DNA of 64,000 nucleotides, taken from Coix lacryma-jobi var. lacryma-jobi (Eukaryota > Streptophyta > Magnoliopsida > Poales > Poaceae). The notes under the pieces are model-generated. The model saw only the letters and a list, made by a program, of their open reading frames with translations. It ran no database searches and was not told the origin of the DNA. A program made the translations under genes and the position numbers. This document shows positions 1 through 10,745 of this stretch, piece after piece (position 1 is the first letter of the stretch; each line of letters starts with the position of its first letter). The DNA lies in the NCBI GenBank assembly GCA_009763385.1, contig CM019830.1:89728289-89792288 (forward strand), written 5' to 3'.

Positions 1-368
1 CCCCCTCAGGTTGCTAGGCCCCAGGCAGCTAGACCACGGGGTGGTGGTCGTGCCCGTCGTGGTTTCGGTCGTCCTCAATACGACTGTGAGCCGGGTGTAA
101 GAGGTTTTGCTGCTCAGTCCTATAGCGGACCACCTTTTCAGTATGGTGGTGATCGCTTTGCTCAAATGGGACAAGTAGGTCAGTTTGGAGGTTTTTCGTT
201 CCATAGCAGACCCTCTTTCAGGTTGGCGGTGATCGCTGTCCACCCATGGGACGAGGACAGTTTGGTGTTGCTACTAACACTTTTTCTGGACCTATGACAC
301 AGCACTGGTATCCTTCTCAGTATACTAACCCCAGTGTTGTGCCATATGCTCACTTCCTGCCTTTCTAT
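1..368 (+). pseudogene. Gag C-terminal remnant of element A
   Basis: Frame 1 from base 1 reads an Arg/Gly-rich then Gly/Gln/Tyr/Phe-rich segment, the low-complexity tail found after the zinc knuckle in many plant copia Gags. The frame shifts near base 215; another frame then continues with Gly/Thr/Tyr-rich sequence to a stop at about 369, just before the protease reading frame. No zinc knuckle remains in the window. This would be the nucleocapsid-like RNA-binding tail of the capsid protein. Its start lies outside the window. Confidence 0.5.
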
Positions 369-370
369 TG

Positions 371-3300
371 ATGCAGGAACTTCGGTTGGAGAACATGTGG
401 CTCATGGATTCCGGGTGTTCGCGCCACATGACCGGAAAGAAGGAATGGTTCTCCAGCCTTAGCCCCGTGATGCACAAGGAGTACATCACTTTCGGGGATA
501 ATAGTAGAGGTAAGGTTGTTTCTCATGGAGCTATTCGGCTCAATGAGAACTTTGTTCTCAAGGATGTTGCTTTGGTTTCAAACTTGCATTACAATTTGCT
601 TTCTGTTTCGCAACTCCTTGAAGACGATTGTGAAGTGCGCTTTAAGAAGGGTTTGAGTCGTGTTTTAGACCCTCGGGGAGATCTTGTTTGTCGGATCGTC
701 CCTTTTGGCCGTGTTTTCAGAGCCGATTTTCTTGCTCTTTTGGCTCTGCTAGATATTTGATGGCTGGTCCTTCTTCTGATTTGTGGAAGTGGCATAGGAG
801 GCTCGGTCACTTGAGTTTTGACTTGCTAGCAAGACTTAGCTCACTTGGCCTAATCCAAGGATTGCCCAAGCTTAAGTTTCAGAAGGACCTTGTTTGCCAT
901 CCTTGTCGTCACGGGAAGATGGTTGTTGCTTCCCACCCACCTGTTAATCAGGTGATGACCAAGCGACCCGGCGAGCTTTTACACATGGACACAGTTGGTC
1001 CAGCTCGGGTTTGCTCAGCGGGTGGGAAGTGGTACGTTCTAGTGACCGTGGATGATTTTTCGAGGTACTCTTGGGTGTTTTTCATGGAGGGTAAGGATGA
1101 AGCTTTTCCTTTTGCTCGTGATTTGATCTTGAGGTTGAAAACTGAGTTTCCCCCTAATACCATTAGAGCTATTCGTAGCGATAATGGTACTGAGTTTGAT
1201 AACTCACAGTTTGCCTCTTTCTGTTCTTCTAATGGAATCGAGCATCAGTTTTCTTCTCCTTATGTTCCTCAGCAGAACGGTGTTGTTGAGAGCAAGAACC
1301 GGACCCTTGTTGAGATGGCCAGGACGATGCTCGGTGAGCATAGGACTTCTAGGCATTTTTGGGCCGAGGCGATCAACACCGCTTGCCATGTTTCAAATCG
1401 CATCTTTCTTCGAGCTTTCATGAAAAAGACTTCTTATGAGTTGCGTTTTGGATGGGTACCCAAGGTGTCTCATTTTCGGGTGTTTGGGTGCAAGTGCTTT
1501 ATCCTGAAGCAAGGTAATTTGGACAAATTTGAATCTCTCACTATTGATGGGGTGTTTCTTGGTTATGCTTCTTATTCACGTGCTTATCGAGTTCTTAACG
1601 TTGAGACTAACTGGATAGTGGAGACCTACGAAGTCACATTCAACGAAACTATGCCTTGTGTTTCTTCTGCTTTTGATGTTGCAGGAGAACAGGAGCTGAG
1701 AGAGACTATCTTTGTGGAGGAGGAGCAGGAGAATGCCGATTGGGGTGATTCTGAGCCAACTCCACTGGTTGCCCCCGTCGACCCTGTGATGACCACTTCA
1801 GCTCGAGGACCCGATCCCACGACGTCTTCTTCTTGGGGTCCTCTAGAGCCACCTCTCTAGCGAGCACCCGCTGCACCTGAGGGAGCGACAGCATCTGGCG
1901 AGGGGGAGGCGACTTCGGCAAGGCAAGCGCCCCGAAGCGTTCAGCAAGTTCATCCCCCGCGGCAGATGTTCGGCGGCATCGACCAGCGAGTCACGCGGTC
2001 GCGAGCGTATGAAATCTCTCACTTTGCTCATTCTGCATTCATTGCTTCTTTTGAGCCCAAAGATGTTGGACATGCACTTTTTGATCCTAACTGGGTCAAT
2101 GCCATGCATGAGGAGCTAGAAAACTTTGAGTGAAACCAAGTTTGGACCCTAGTTCCACCTCCACCAGAATGCCACCCTATAGGTACCAAATCGGTTTTCA
2201 AAAACAAAGAGGGTGAGGATGGGATGGTAGTGAGGAACAAGGCTAGACTAGTAGCCCAGGGTTTCTGCCAGAAAGAGGGAATAGACTATGAGGAAACCTT
2301 TGCCCCTGTAGCCCGTTTAGAAGCCATCAGAATCCTTCTAGCCTTTGCTGCTTCGAAGGGTTTTAAGCTTTACCAGATGGATGTCGAGAGCGCCTTCTTG
2401 AATGGGTATATAGAGGAAGAGGTTTATGTTAGGCAACCCCCTGGTTTCGAGGATCCCAAGTTTGCAAACCATGTTTATAAACTTTCAAAAGCTTTGTATG
2501 GTTTGAAACAAGCCCCGAGAGCGTGGTATGATCGGTTGAAAACCTTTTTACTCTCCAAGGGTTTTAAAATGGGACGGGTCGATAGAACTTTGTTTCTCCT
2601 CAAGCAAGGCAACGATACCCTGTTAGTCCAGATTTACGTGGATGACATCATCTTTGGTGGCTCTTCTCACGCGCTTGTTGCCAAGTTTGCAGATACTTTG
2701 AGCAGGGAGTTCGAGAAGAGTATGATGGGCGAGTTGACTTTCTTCCTCGGGTTGCAAATTAAGCAAACCTGAGACGGGACGTTTGTGCATCAGGGGAAAT
2801 ACACGAAGGACATCCTGAAGAAATTCGACATGGGCGAGGCCAAGCCTCTTACGACGCCCATGCCGACAACTGCGGCGATGGACGCGGACCAGGAAGGAGA
2901 GCCGGTTGATCAGAAGGAATACAGAAGTATGATTGGCTCACTTCCGTACCTGACGGCGACGAGGCCAGATATACAGTTTTCTCTGTGTTTGTGCGCTCAT
3001 TTTCAGGCATCCCCTCGGACTTCCCACAAGCAAGCGGTCAAGCGCATCATGAGGTACCTCTGATACACTCCTGAGTTTGGACTTTGGTACTCTTCTTCTT
3101 CGACCCTCTCGCTTTGTGGTTATTCCGATGCGGATTTTGCCGGTTGTCGGCTTGAGCGCAAGTCTACTTCTTAGACTTGTCAGTTTCTTGGCTCTTCTTT
3201 GGTTTCGTGGCCTTCTCGTAAACAGTCGAATGTAGCCCAGTCTACTACTGAAGCTGAGTATGTTGCCGCTGCTTCTTGTGCTTCGCAGCTTTTATGGATG

Positions 3301-3577
3301 GTTGCTACTTTGCATGACTTTGGTCTTGATTTCAGTCGGGTTCCTTTGCTTTGCAACAACACTTCTGCCATTAGTCTAGCAAAGAACCCTGTTCTTCACT
3401 CCAAGAAAAACACATCGATGTCGCTTTCACTTTCTTCGTGATCACTATGAGAAAGGCGACATTGATCTTAGGCATGTAGACACCCATAACCAGGTTGCAG
3501 ATATTTTCACCAAGCCTTTGGATCTCTCAACTTTTGCTAGGTTGAGAGGTGAGCTTGGTGTGTGTTTCCCCTTTTAG
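371..3577 (+). pseudogene. Copia pol (protease-integrase-RT-RNase H) of element A, broken
   Basis: Polyprotein remnant in copia order. The protease site WLMDSGCSRHMTG lies near 400-440. The GAG-pre-integrase zinc region (WHRRLGHL...CHPCRHGK) is at 785-925. The integrase catalytic core follows, with HMDTVGP near 985, RSDNGTEF near 1175 and VVESKNRTL near 1285. RT is at 2224-2770 with YVDDIIFGG near 2635. RNase H is at about 3100-3470, and the end reads LRGELGVCFPF. It is dead: there is a frameshift near 728, in-frame stops at 1858, 2131, 2770, 3061 and 3172, and two frame changes at 3400-3430. Several stops are single transitions from the expected codon (for example CGA to TGA at 2131), as expected for methylated, silenced DNA. 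Homologous to element B. Confidence 0.9.
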
Positions 3578-5310
3578 ATGGGGGAAGCATTTTACCTGTT
3601 GTACAATAGACTGACTTTCTGATCCTTTTTGTTTTTGGGTCTTGAGTCTTTCTGGTTTTGTGTTGGCTTCGATTCTGACTTCATCATGCATTCATCTTAC
3701 ATTTTCCAGCTTCATGTCTATATTCCTTAGAATGAATTTATGCTCTGAGTAGTGTATGCTTCGATGATATATGATGATGCTTGTAGCTTAGGCTTTCCTT
3801 GATCACTGCTACATTTTGTGAGCTAAGCTAATTTTTTAGAACGATGAACATGCTTAATGAACTTAAAATTTGATACATGTTCACCATTGAGTTTGGCAAC
3901 TAGCATGTGTAGGATGTGTTGATGTCACTTGAGCTATTTCATATATGCTAGGTTGCTATGTCTCTAGTTATGAGTCTTTCAGTTGCTTGGATTATTCATA
4001 TTCTGTTTAACAAGAACTAAGTATTATTGAATTGAAAAGATCGAGATGGGACTGCTCTGTCAACACATCACGGTATCGAGACTGTTTCTCATAGCACTTT
4101 GAGTTAAACTTGAGCCGTGTAGTGTAAGACCGAAACCGATGCTTTAAGCTTCTGATTGCATATGCATAGGCTTAGCACGGTTGAAAAGTTAGGCAATGAC
4201 AGGCTTTCAACCTCTCGCAATCACATGCTGAATTTAAACATGTGTTAATAACCGCTGCAAATTCTCTGATAAAATCTGAAAACACAAGTCTATGTTTCAT
4301 TCTATAGCATGATGATTGAAGTGTGCTAGGGGTAGTTCACCTGGCATACATGTTTAGCACTTGTTTGACTTCCTGTCTATACATGTTTAGTGCTATTCTG
4401 ATGGTGAAACTACTTTCTGAACGGCTCAAAACTGCTCTTTTGGTTTATGCTTTCATATCTTGTATGGGATGATCAGTTTGAGCCTTTGCTAGCACTTTTC
4501 CGTGTTGCTTTATAGTCGGATCAGCACTCTTTAGAGCATTCTTTCACTCTTTCGAGTAAATACCTGAAGCTGCTAACTTGCACTTTTAAGTCATATGCAT
4601 TTGCTTGACTCCGATAGGCATGACCTAGCTCCGTTTTACCTTCTTGAGTCCTTCTCCCCTCTCTTTTTTGATTGCAATTTGTCCCCAAGGGGGAGAATGT
4701 TTCCAATGCTGAGATTTGTTAGACTTTCTGTGGTGACAATTTGCAATTTATGCTTCACTTGCTGAGGGGGAGTTCTTTGAGTGAGGGGGAGTTTTCTACC
4801 TACTCCGAGTTGGTCTTTTTTTGATATCGATCTTTTAGCTATCTTCACCATGTTTTTGATGGTTCTTGATTGGTATCGGGCTTACTGCTGGTTGTGTTGA
4901 GCCTCTGTGCCTCTTTCTTGAGGGACTAGCAGTAGCTGCTTCTTATGCAGTCTTCGTTTGGTATCGAGCTTTCAGCTAGTAGTGTTGAGCCCTTTTCTGC
5001 CTCTTCTTGAGGACTAGCTTGCTGTTGACTTAGTTGCGTCGAGCCGTTGCCCATGTCTTTGGGAACCAAGTCTTATGCACTAATTTTGATCGAGTTTTGC
5101 TCCTTGATGAGTTGTTGCTCCGATTTCTTGCTTGGTTGTGTCGAACCGTTGCCCATGTCTTTGGGGACCAAATATTGCTTATCTTGAGTTGTTCTACTTC
5201 GGTATTTTCTCTGGCTTTTGGACATCTCAAATGAGTGTTTCTCCTTCTATCTAATTCTGCTTTTCTTTTATTTTGGTTACGGTTACTATGAGTTGACGAT
5301 GCACTCATCA
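3578..5310 (+). other. Element A: 3' internal non-coding region
   Basis: About 1.7 kb between the pol stop and the purine tract. This is where some Sireviruses carry an envelope-like ORF, but no credible ORF is visible here. It is colinear with 8321-9917 of element B (for example GATCGAGATGGGA at 4038 and 8760; CAATCACATGCTGAA at 4218 and 8938). It contains several GGGGGAG purine runs (4687, 4764, 4783). Multiple polypurine tracts upstream of the 3' LTR are a known Sirevirus hallmark. Confidence 0.7.
4868..5175 (+). repeat. Imperfect tandem phrases in element A 3' region
   Basis: The phrase TGGTATCGRGCTT..GCTAG..GTGTTGAGCC..TGCCTCTTTCTTGAGG..CTAGC occurs near 4870 and 4960. A second phrase, GTCGAGCCGTTGCCCATGTCTTTGGG, occurs near 5038 and, slightly changed, near 5140. 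Each first-type phrase is bounded by inverted GCTAG/CTAGC. The same set is present in element B at 9455-9795, so it predates their split. Confidence 0.6.
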
Positions 5311-5320
5311 AGGGGGAGAT
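5311..5320 (+). promoter_or_regulatory. Polypurine tract of element A
   Basis: AGGGGGAGAT immediately precedes the LTR start TGAGAACACAAGG. This is the expected plus-strand priming site. Elements B and E have the same GGGGGAGAT just before their 3' LTRs. Confidence 0.8.
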
Positions 5321-5761
5321 TGAGAACACAAGGTTGATATGTTCCCTTGTGGTTCCCTTCCTGAGTGATGAGTGATCGATCAACGAGCAACATGTCTCTT
5401 GGCTGTGTTGATGTACAGGTGCGGAGCTTGAACAGTGGTCAAAGGTAAGGTGAAGGTCAAGTAGGGACGTGCCGTGCCGACGGACTGGGAGCGCTGAAGG
5501 GCGGACGTGGAGCTTGGACCGACGGACCGGGAGACCTGAGGACCAGCTATAGTAGCTGGCACGTGGCTTTGACAAGCAAGAGCACATGGGGATGTGCGGT
5601 GCATCGGCCGAGTCGGGAGGAAGGTGATGGCGTCGTGACACTTGGCGGGAGGCGGAGAAGGATGGCGAATGCACTGTGCCCGCCGTGGAGGCTGGACATG
5701 CTTCGGCATCGGTGCTGGAACTCGGGGTGTGCGAACCACATCCCGTCTATGGCGCGGGTTC

Positions 5762-6010
5762 GGTAGCTGAGCCTCGAAAAGCTACCCTCGATGGTTTCTG
5801 AGATTGGGCCTCAAAACTCGGGATGGCCGGTTTCTGAGTTTGGGCCTCAAAACTCGGCGCGGACGGTTTCCAGGTTTGGGCCTCAAAACCAGGGTGCGCG
5901 GGTTTCTGAGTTTGGGCCACAAAACTCAGCCTGAAGACAAGTTTCCCGGTTTCAGTCTCAAAACCGAGGGAAGGCCCAGGTTTCCCGGTTTTGGCCTCAA
6001 AACCAGGGGG
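5762..6010 (+). repeat. Array of seven hairpin units in LTR1, upstream of TATA
   Basis: Successive inverted repeats of 7-8 bp arms around a loop resembling GGGCCTCA: GGTAGCT/AGCTACC; GAGATT/AAACTC; CTGAGTTT/AAACTCGG; CCAGGTTT/AAACCAGG; CTGAGTTT/AAACTCAG; CCGGTTT/AAACCGAG; CCCGGTTT/AAACCAGGG. Units are spaced roughly 35-45 bp. The arms vary between units while mostly staying complementary. LTR2 has a matching set at 10279-10543. Confidence 0.85.
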
Positions 6011-6265
6011 AGGTCCGCAAAAAGGACGGTCGACGCGTGGCGGCGTGGAGAGGCTGGCGCGGAGGCGAGGCTATCCACGAGGTAGGCGCGGCGGTCGACT
6101 GGGCGGCACGTGGTGGCATCCTGAGGTTTGCGTCGAGGCGAAGCTAAGGGTGAGGAAGGCGCGTGGCCGTCAGATCAACTATCAGCAGAGTTGGACCGGG
6201 ATACCCCTAGGGTTGGCCGCTTCGCTCTTGTATCTAGGGGTAGAAAGGGGATTATTGTTTTAGGC

Positions 6266-6273
6266 TATAAATA
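6266..6273 (+). promoter_or_regulatory. Candidate TATA box of LTR1
   Basis: TATAAATA within GGCTATAAATAAGAGAGGC. The aligned position in LTR2 reads GGCTATATAAGGAGAGGCC. Conservation of the TATA core and the downstream purine block supports a promoter. Confidence 0.65.
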
Positions 6274-6875
6274 AGAGAGGCACCCCTCCTCTCTCTCTAT
6301 CCTTGCAGTCATTTGTTCCTGAGCACTCTCTCTAGCCCTCGCTTAGGTTCTAATCATACCTCGCTGCAAACGATCCACAGAGACGGGAATCATACCTCTG
6401 TATATTTGGATCTTTTGAGGAAACGAGACCGTATTCTTGTTGTCTCCTCGTGTGGAGGAAATTCGGCTGAAATCGAATCGAATCGTGTATTGTGTTTTGT
6501 GTTCTTCATGTTTTGGTTTTTCATCTCCCAGAGATTTGCCTTCTTCTCCCTCTTCGTGAGATGATTTTTGATTCCACTTGAATCAATTTGTTCTTGGTCG
6601 TGAGCCCCTTCTTTCTACCGAAGGAATTCTCTCCTAACCTCACGAATCCATAGATCGGGTTGGTTTCATGTTCGTTCTTCGTTCTTCCTCCTTTTACGGT
6701 GATCCACGAATCTATCTTGATTGACTTGGTTTGGTGCGATGATTTCTTAGGATTAGCACTCCAATACATAGATGATCACTTGGGAGAAGTTTGATCAAAG
6801 TCCCTTTTGATTTGGTCAAGTTTTGATCAAATTGACTTTTGTCCCAAGCTGTTTTTCTGCTCTCTATTCATCCAC

Positions 6876-7117
6876 GGACAGTCCGCGCCCCCAGCGGCGG
6901 ACAGTCCGGGACTCGGGACTCGGCAGGTTTAGAACAGCGCAGCGCGATACTGTTCTCGGTCTCGTGACTGGCGGACAGTCCGCGGTACAAACCCGCGGAC
7001 AGTCCGGGACCTGTCCAGCAGACTTGCAGAACAGTCTGTTTTGGGCTCTGTGGCCGGCGGACAGTCCGACAGTCACCAGACAGTCCGGGACTCTGACCCC
7101 GGGCAGTCCGGGAATCT
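6876..7117 (+). repeat. CGGACAGTCCG palindrome array in LTR1
   Basis: Repeated odd palindrome CGGACAGTCCG at about 6877, 6899, 6973, 6996 and 7060, with degenerate forms near 7079 and 7100. CpG-rich and downstream of the TATA box. Conserved palindromes in Sirevirus LTRs are established; this is a family-specific version. Confidence 0.8.
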
Positions 7118-7352
7118 GCAGCTTGTGCAGTTTTGTTCCGAGGCTTTGGCAGTTGGTTTTGGAGTTTCTTCGGAGGTTCCGCTGTACCACTAGGACATCT
7201 CCTAGGGTATCCACCTACTCTTAGGTCGTGAACTCTCCAGTCATTTCGAGTCTTCGCTTTTGGGGTGATTTTCTGGGACAAGGGCCATACTATTCATGAG
7301 TTGAATTTGAGGCTCCCATTCACCCACCTCTGGTCGCTAATCCGGTCCTTCA

Positions 7353-8209
7353 GTTTGATGAAAACATTACCCACCTGAAGCTGAATATTTATTACTCGGA
7401 TGGATTAAGCAATAGATCAGTGTCAAGTTTTAACTTATTGCAATACTTATGGATTACCCGGATGATATATTGGAGACCCCAAGTATCGACTACTCAGGTA
7501 CTCGGAACTCAGGCTCGGGGGCTGCAGGGTATATACCATAAGGGAAATGTTTTTTCTTGACCCAGGATTACTCGGAAAAAAGCTCAAAGATCCTCAAAGT
7601 TATTATAAGTAACAAGAGGCTCGGGGGCTACACCCTATGAGTGCATTTTTTAGGAAAAAGTGCACACCATGGAAGTTCTTTACCTACAGAGCACTTCAAG
7701 ATTTCTCAAGACATTACTCGAAGATTCTCCAGAGAAACCAGAAGATAACATTTTAGAGAAATGATGAAGAGCTCAGGGGCTTGACGGACCAGAATGTCAG
7801 AGATATCATCAGAAGATGATTACTCGGACTAACCCTGGACAGCGCGGGAGATCCTAGGACATGATACAAAGCCTACATGGATTAGGACTCTCATTGTAAC
7901 TTAGTCGAGTTTCTAAAGGAAGTCTTGTAATTAGAATAGGACTCCTCGTTTGTAACCGACTAGGACTCGGTATGCGCCAAGCTTCACCCGATTATATAAG
8001 GGGAAGCGGGCGCCGACCCCTATCATTGAATCTTGAATCATAACACAAGGCACACGCCGCACTGGACATAAGGTATTACGCTATTGAGCGGCCTGAACCA
8101 GTATAAATCATTGTCCCTGTGTACTCGCCGATTTCTACGAACGCCGATCCCCACCGAACAAATCATCTAGGAACTCCTAAGACGAGTTGTCGGGTAACAA
8201 ACACCGACA
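7353..8209 (+). mobile_element. Element G: 3' part of a gypsy-like LTR (possibly a solo LTR)
   Basis: Contains two CTCGGGGGCT phrases, a TATATAAG box at 7993-8000 and a CACCGACA end at 8209. It has no coding capacity. It interrupts element B's RNase H end: the copia frame resumes exactly at 8210. Its left portion is missing because element A inserted into it at 7352/7353. Expected right target duplication CTTAG (8210-8214); the left partner lies outside the window, so solo versus full-length is undecided. The gypsy label rests on general LTR style only. Confidence 0.5.
7993..8000 (+). promoter_or_regulatory. Candidate TATA box of element G LTR
   Basis: TATATAAG in CCGATTATATAAGGGG, about 210 bp before the LTR end. 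This is a usual TATA-to-end distance for gypsy LTRs. Confidence 0.5.
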
Positions 8210-8320
8210 CTTAGACATGTTGATACTCATCATCAGTTGGCCGATATTTTTACCAAGCCTTTGGACCAATCAACCTTTAACAGGTTGAGAGGTGAGCTCG
8301 GTGTGTGTTTCCCCTTTTAG
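8210..8320 (+). pseudogene. Copia pol C-terminus (RNase H end) of element B
   Basis: An open frame starting at the G junction reads LRHVDTHHQLADIFTKPLD, then LRGELGVCFPF and a TAG stop. This is the conserved tail of copia RNase H, recruited normally to degrade the RNA strand in the hybrid. No stop occurs in this fragment. It matches the end of element A's pol with a few substitutions. The rest of the gene is left of element G, outside the window. Confidence 0.85.
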
Positions 8321-9917
8321 ATGGGGGAAACCTTTTGTCTATTGTATCATAGACTGGCTTCTTTTGCTTTGCTTTGTTTTCATTCTTTATAGATTAGTCC
8401 TTGCATTTCATCATGCATCTTTTCATTTTTGACCTTCATGACTATAATCCTTAGAATGAATCTATGCTCTGTTTAGTGTTTGTACCGATGCTATATGATG
8501 ATGCTTGTATCTTAGGCTCTTTTTGATCATTGATACATGTTGTGAGCTGAGCTATTTTATGAATGGTGAATATGTTAATGAACTTAAAATTTGAAACTTG
8601 TTCACCATTGAGATTGACAACTAGCATGTGTAGAATGTGTTGAAATCAATTGTGCTTTTCATATATGCTAGGTTGCTATGTCTCTAGTTCTGAGTCATTC
8701 ACTTGCTTGGTATGTTCATATTCTGCTTTAAAATTGAACCAAGACTAAGTGAATTGAAAAGATCGAGATGGGATTGCTTGTCAGCACATCACGGTATCGA
8801 GACAGTTTCTCATTGCACCTTGAGGTAAACTTGAGTCGTGTAGTGCAAGACCAAAATCGATGCTTTAAGCTTCTGATTGTTTATGCATAGGCTTAGCTCA
8901 GTTGAAAAGTTAGGCAATGACAAGCTTTCAACCTCTCGCAATCACATGCTGAAATTTGAACTTGTGTATTTTCTCCGCTGCAACTCTGATAAAATTTTAA
9001 AACACAAGTCTATGTTTCATTCTATGGCATGATGATTGAAATTTGCTAGGGGTAGTTCACCTTGTATACATGTTTAGCACTAGTTTGACTTCCTGTCTAT
9101 ACATGTTTTAGTGCTATCTTGATGGTGAATCCTTTTCTGAATGGCTTAAAACTGCTCACTTTGCTCATATACTCATATTTCATATTTTGTGATCAGTTTG
9201 AGCCTTTGCTGGCATTTATGCTCATTGATGATTAGTCGGATCAGCACTATTTAGAGCATCTATTCACTCTATCGACTATATTCCTGAAGCTGCTAATCTG
9301 CATTTCTGACTCATATGCATTTGTTTGATTGTGCATTATCAACTAAGAGGGAGAAATTTGACAAATCATGTCCTAGTTGTGTGTACTATTGAAGGGGGAG
9401 ATCATGTCCAGGGGGAGTTTGCTCGATTGGTGAGTTTTCAATTGATTTCAATTGGTTTGGAGCGTTTTGCAGCTAGTTGTGTTGAGCCTTTGCCTCTTTC
9501 TTGAGGGACTAGCAGTTTTGCATTCTTATGCGCTTTCCAGTTGGTATCATTTCAGTTGGTATCGAGCTTTCCTGCTAGCGGTGTTGAGCCCATCCTGCCT
9601 ATTCTTGAGGGCTAGCTTTGCTTTGCTTGCATTACAATTGGCATTTCAATTGGCATCGAGCTTTCTCGAGATTCAATTGGTATCGAGCTTTCTCGCTAGC
9701 GGTGTTGAGCCTGTTCTACCTCTTCTTGAGGTCTAGCTGTGTTTTACTTGGTTGCGTCGAGCCATTGCACATGTCTTTGGGGACCAAGTTGTTTTGCTCC
9801 TCCACTTGACCTTCTTTCGGCTTTGATATGCTTTTGGGTCATTTGGATGAGTTCTCTACTCCTTCTTTCTTCTACCTTCATATGTTTTGTGTTGGTAGTT
9901 GACAATGCACTCATCAA
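8321..9917 (+). other. Element B: 3' internal non-coding region
   Basis: Colinear with 3578-5310 of element A. No credible ORF. GGGGGAG runs occur near 9392 and 9411 as well as at the LTR boundary. Confidence 0.7.
9455..9795 (+). repeat. Imperfect tandem phrases in element B 3' region
   Basis: TTGGTATCGAGCTTTC..GCTAGCGGTGTTGAGCC..CTTGAGG.CTAGC phrases near 9475, 9555 and 9670. GTCGAGCCATTGCACATGTC follows near 9757. Homologous to 4868-5175. Confidence 0.6.
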
Positions 9918-9926
9918 GGGGGAGAT
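9915..9926 (+). promoter_or_regulatory. Polypurine tract of element B
   Basis: AAGGGGGAGAT directly before the LTR2 start TGCGGATACATGG. Preceded by GCACTCATC, as in element A. Confidence 0.8.
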
Positions 9927-10278
9927 TGCGGATACATGGGTGTATGCCGGATCTTGACATGATGAGTGATTGTCAACGGGTTTGATGTGCATGTTCTCTG
10001 GCTTGTGTTGTGCAGCTATCGAGCACGGAGACAGTGATCGAAGGCAAGGTGATGGTCAAGTAGAGACGTGTCGTGTCGATGGATCCGGAGCGGTGAAGGG
10101 CGGACGTGAGGCTTGGACTGAGGGACCAGTGGCCTGATGATCAGCTGTGGTGGCTGACAGCCTGGGACAGTGATGAGCGGAGACTTGCGCGGCACGGTGT
10201 GGCTCGGGTCATGGACCTGGGGACACATGTCGGTGGACGGGGTGAACGGGCGGTGCATCCCCTCTACGGTGTTGGTTT

Positions 10279-10543
10279 GGTGGTTGAGCCACAGAAAAAC
10301 CACCGGGTGGACGGTTTTCAGGTTTGGGCCACAAAACCTGGGTGCTGTGGGTTTCCGAGTTTGGGCTTCAAAACTCGGGCTGGGGACGGTTTGCAGGTTT
10401 GGACCTCAAAACCTAGGCGCTGGCGGGTTTCTGAGTTTGGGCCACAAAACTCAGATGATGGACGACAGGTTTCCCGGTTTCGGCCTCAAAACTGGGGGAG
10501 GACTTGAAGACTGGTTTCCCGGTTTCAGCCTCAAAACTGGGGA
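10279..10543 (+). repeat. Array of seven hairpin units in LTR2, upstream of TATA
   Basis: Units in the same order as LTR1: GGTGGTT/AACCACC; CAGGTTT/AAACCTG; CCGAGTTT/AAACTCGG; CAGGTTT/AAACCT; CTGAGTTT/AAACTCAG; then CCCGGTTT/AAACTGGG twice. Loops resemble GGGCCTCA or GGGCCACA. Compared with LTR1, both arms of a unit have often changed together (unit 1: GGTAGCT/AGCTACC to GGTGGTT/AACCACC), keeping complementarity. Confidence 0.85.
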
Positions 10544-10737
10544 GAGGTCCGTGAAATGGACGAGCGGCGCGTTGGCGGCACGTGGCGGCATCAGGTGAGG
10601 TTGCGTCGAGGTGAAGCTACCAGATGTGCGGGCGTGGCTGTCGGATCGACTACACATTGAGTTGGTCAGGAATACCCTTAGGGTTAGCCTGCCCGCTCAT
10701 TAGTTGTAAGGGTAGAAGGGGAATAATTGTATTAGGC

Positions 10738-10745
10738 TATATAAG
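10738..10745 (+). promoter_or_regulatory. Candidate TATA box of LTR2
   Basis: TATATAAG within GGCTATATAAGGAGAGGCC, aligned with the LTR1 TATA box. Confidence 0.7.

Larger units (their letters stand above)
1..7352 (+). mobile_element. Element A: Sirevirus-like Ty1/copia retrotransposon, 3' part, decayed
   Basis: The window opens inside the gag end of a copia element. It continues through protease, integrase, reverse transcriptase and RNase H (copia order), a 1.7-kb non-coding stretch, a purine tract and a 3' LTR. The 5' LTR and most of gag lie left of the window. Sirevirus-like affiliation is inferred from the repeated GGGGGAG tracts before the LTR, the roughly 2-kb LTR with palindromes, and the LTR end (CCATTCACCC, CTCTGGTCG, CCTTCA), which resembles that of elements C and E. 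A ends inside the gypsy-type LTR at 7353-8209, so A is the younger of those two. Its right target duplication should be GTTTG (7353-7357); the left partner is outside the window. Confidence 0.8.
5321..7352 (+). mobile_element. LTR1: 3' LTR of element A (about 2.0 kb)
   Basis: Begins TGAGAACACA after the purine tract and ends CCGGTCCTTCA at 7352. The end matches LTR2 (GGTCCTTCA) and the element C LTR (GTCCTTCA before its primer site). Internal order: a hairpin array (5762-6010), a TATA box (6266), a GGACAGTCCG palindrome array (6876-7117), then a C-rich CCATTCACCC segment near the end. LTR2 has the same order with different sequence detail, so the two are diverged relatives. Short ORFs across the arrays are repeat artefacts. 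Confidence 0.85.

Noticed and set aside
5762..6010. CRISPR-like array
   Set aside because: Units are degenerate inverted repeats without constant repeats and unique spacers, and the DNA is plant retrotransposon LTR.
5804..6263. ORFs with a repeated FPGLGLKTR-like peptide in LTR1
   Set aside because: They are translations of the hairpin array in a non-coding LTR. The period follows the DNA repeat and the frame is not kept in LTR2.
6823..7281. Overlapping ORFs on both strands across the CGGACAGTCCG region
   Set aside because: Palindromic, GC-rich DNA gives open frames on both strands; no domain and no conservation.
7353..8209. Complete solo LTR
   Set aside because: The left boundary is missing because element A lies there. 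Only the right end can be defined.
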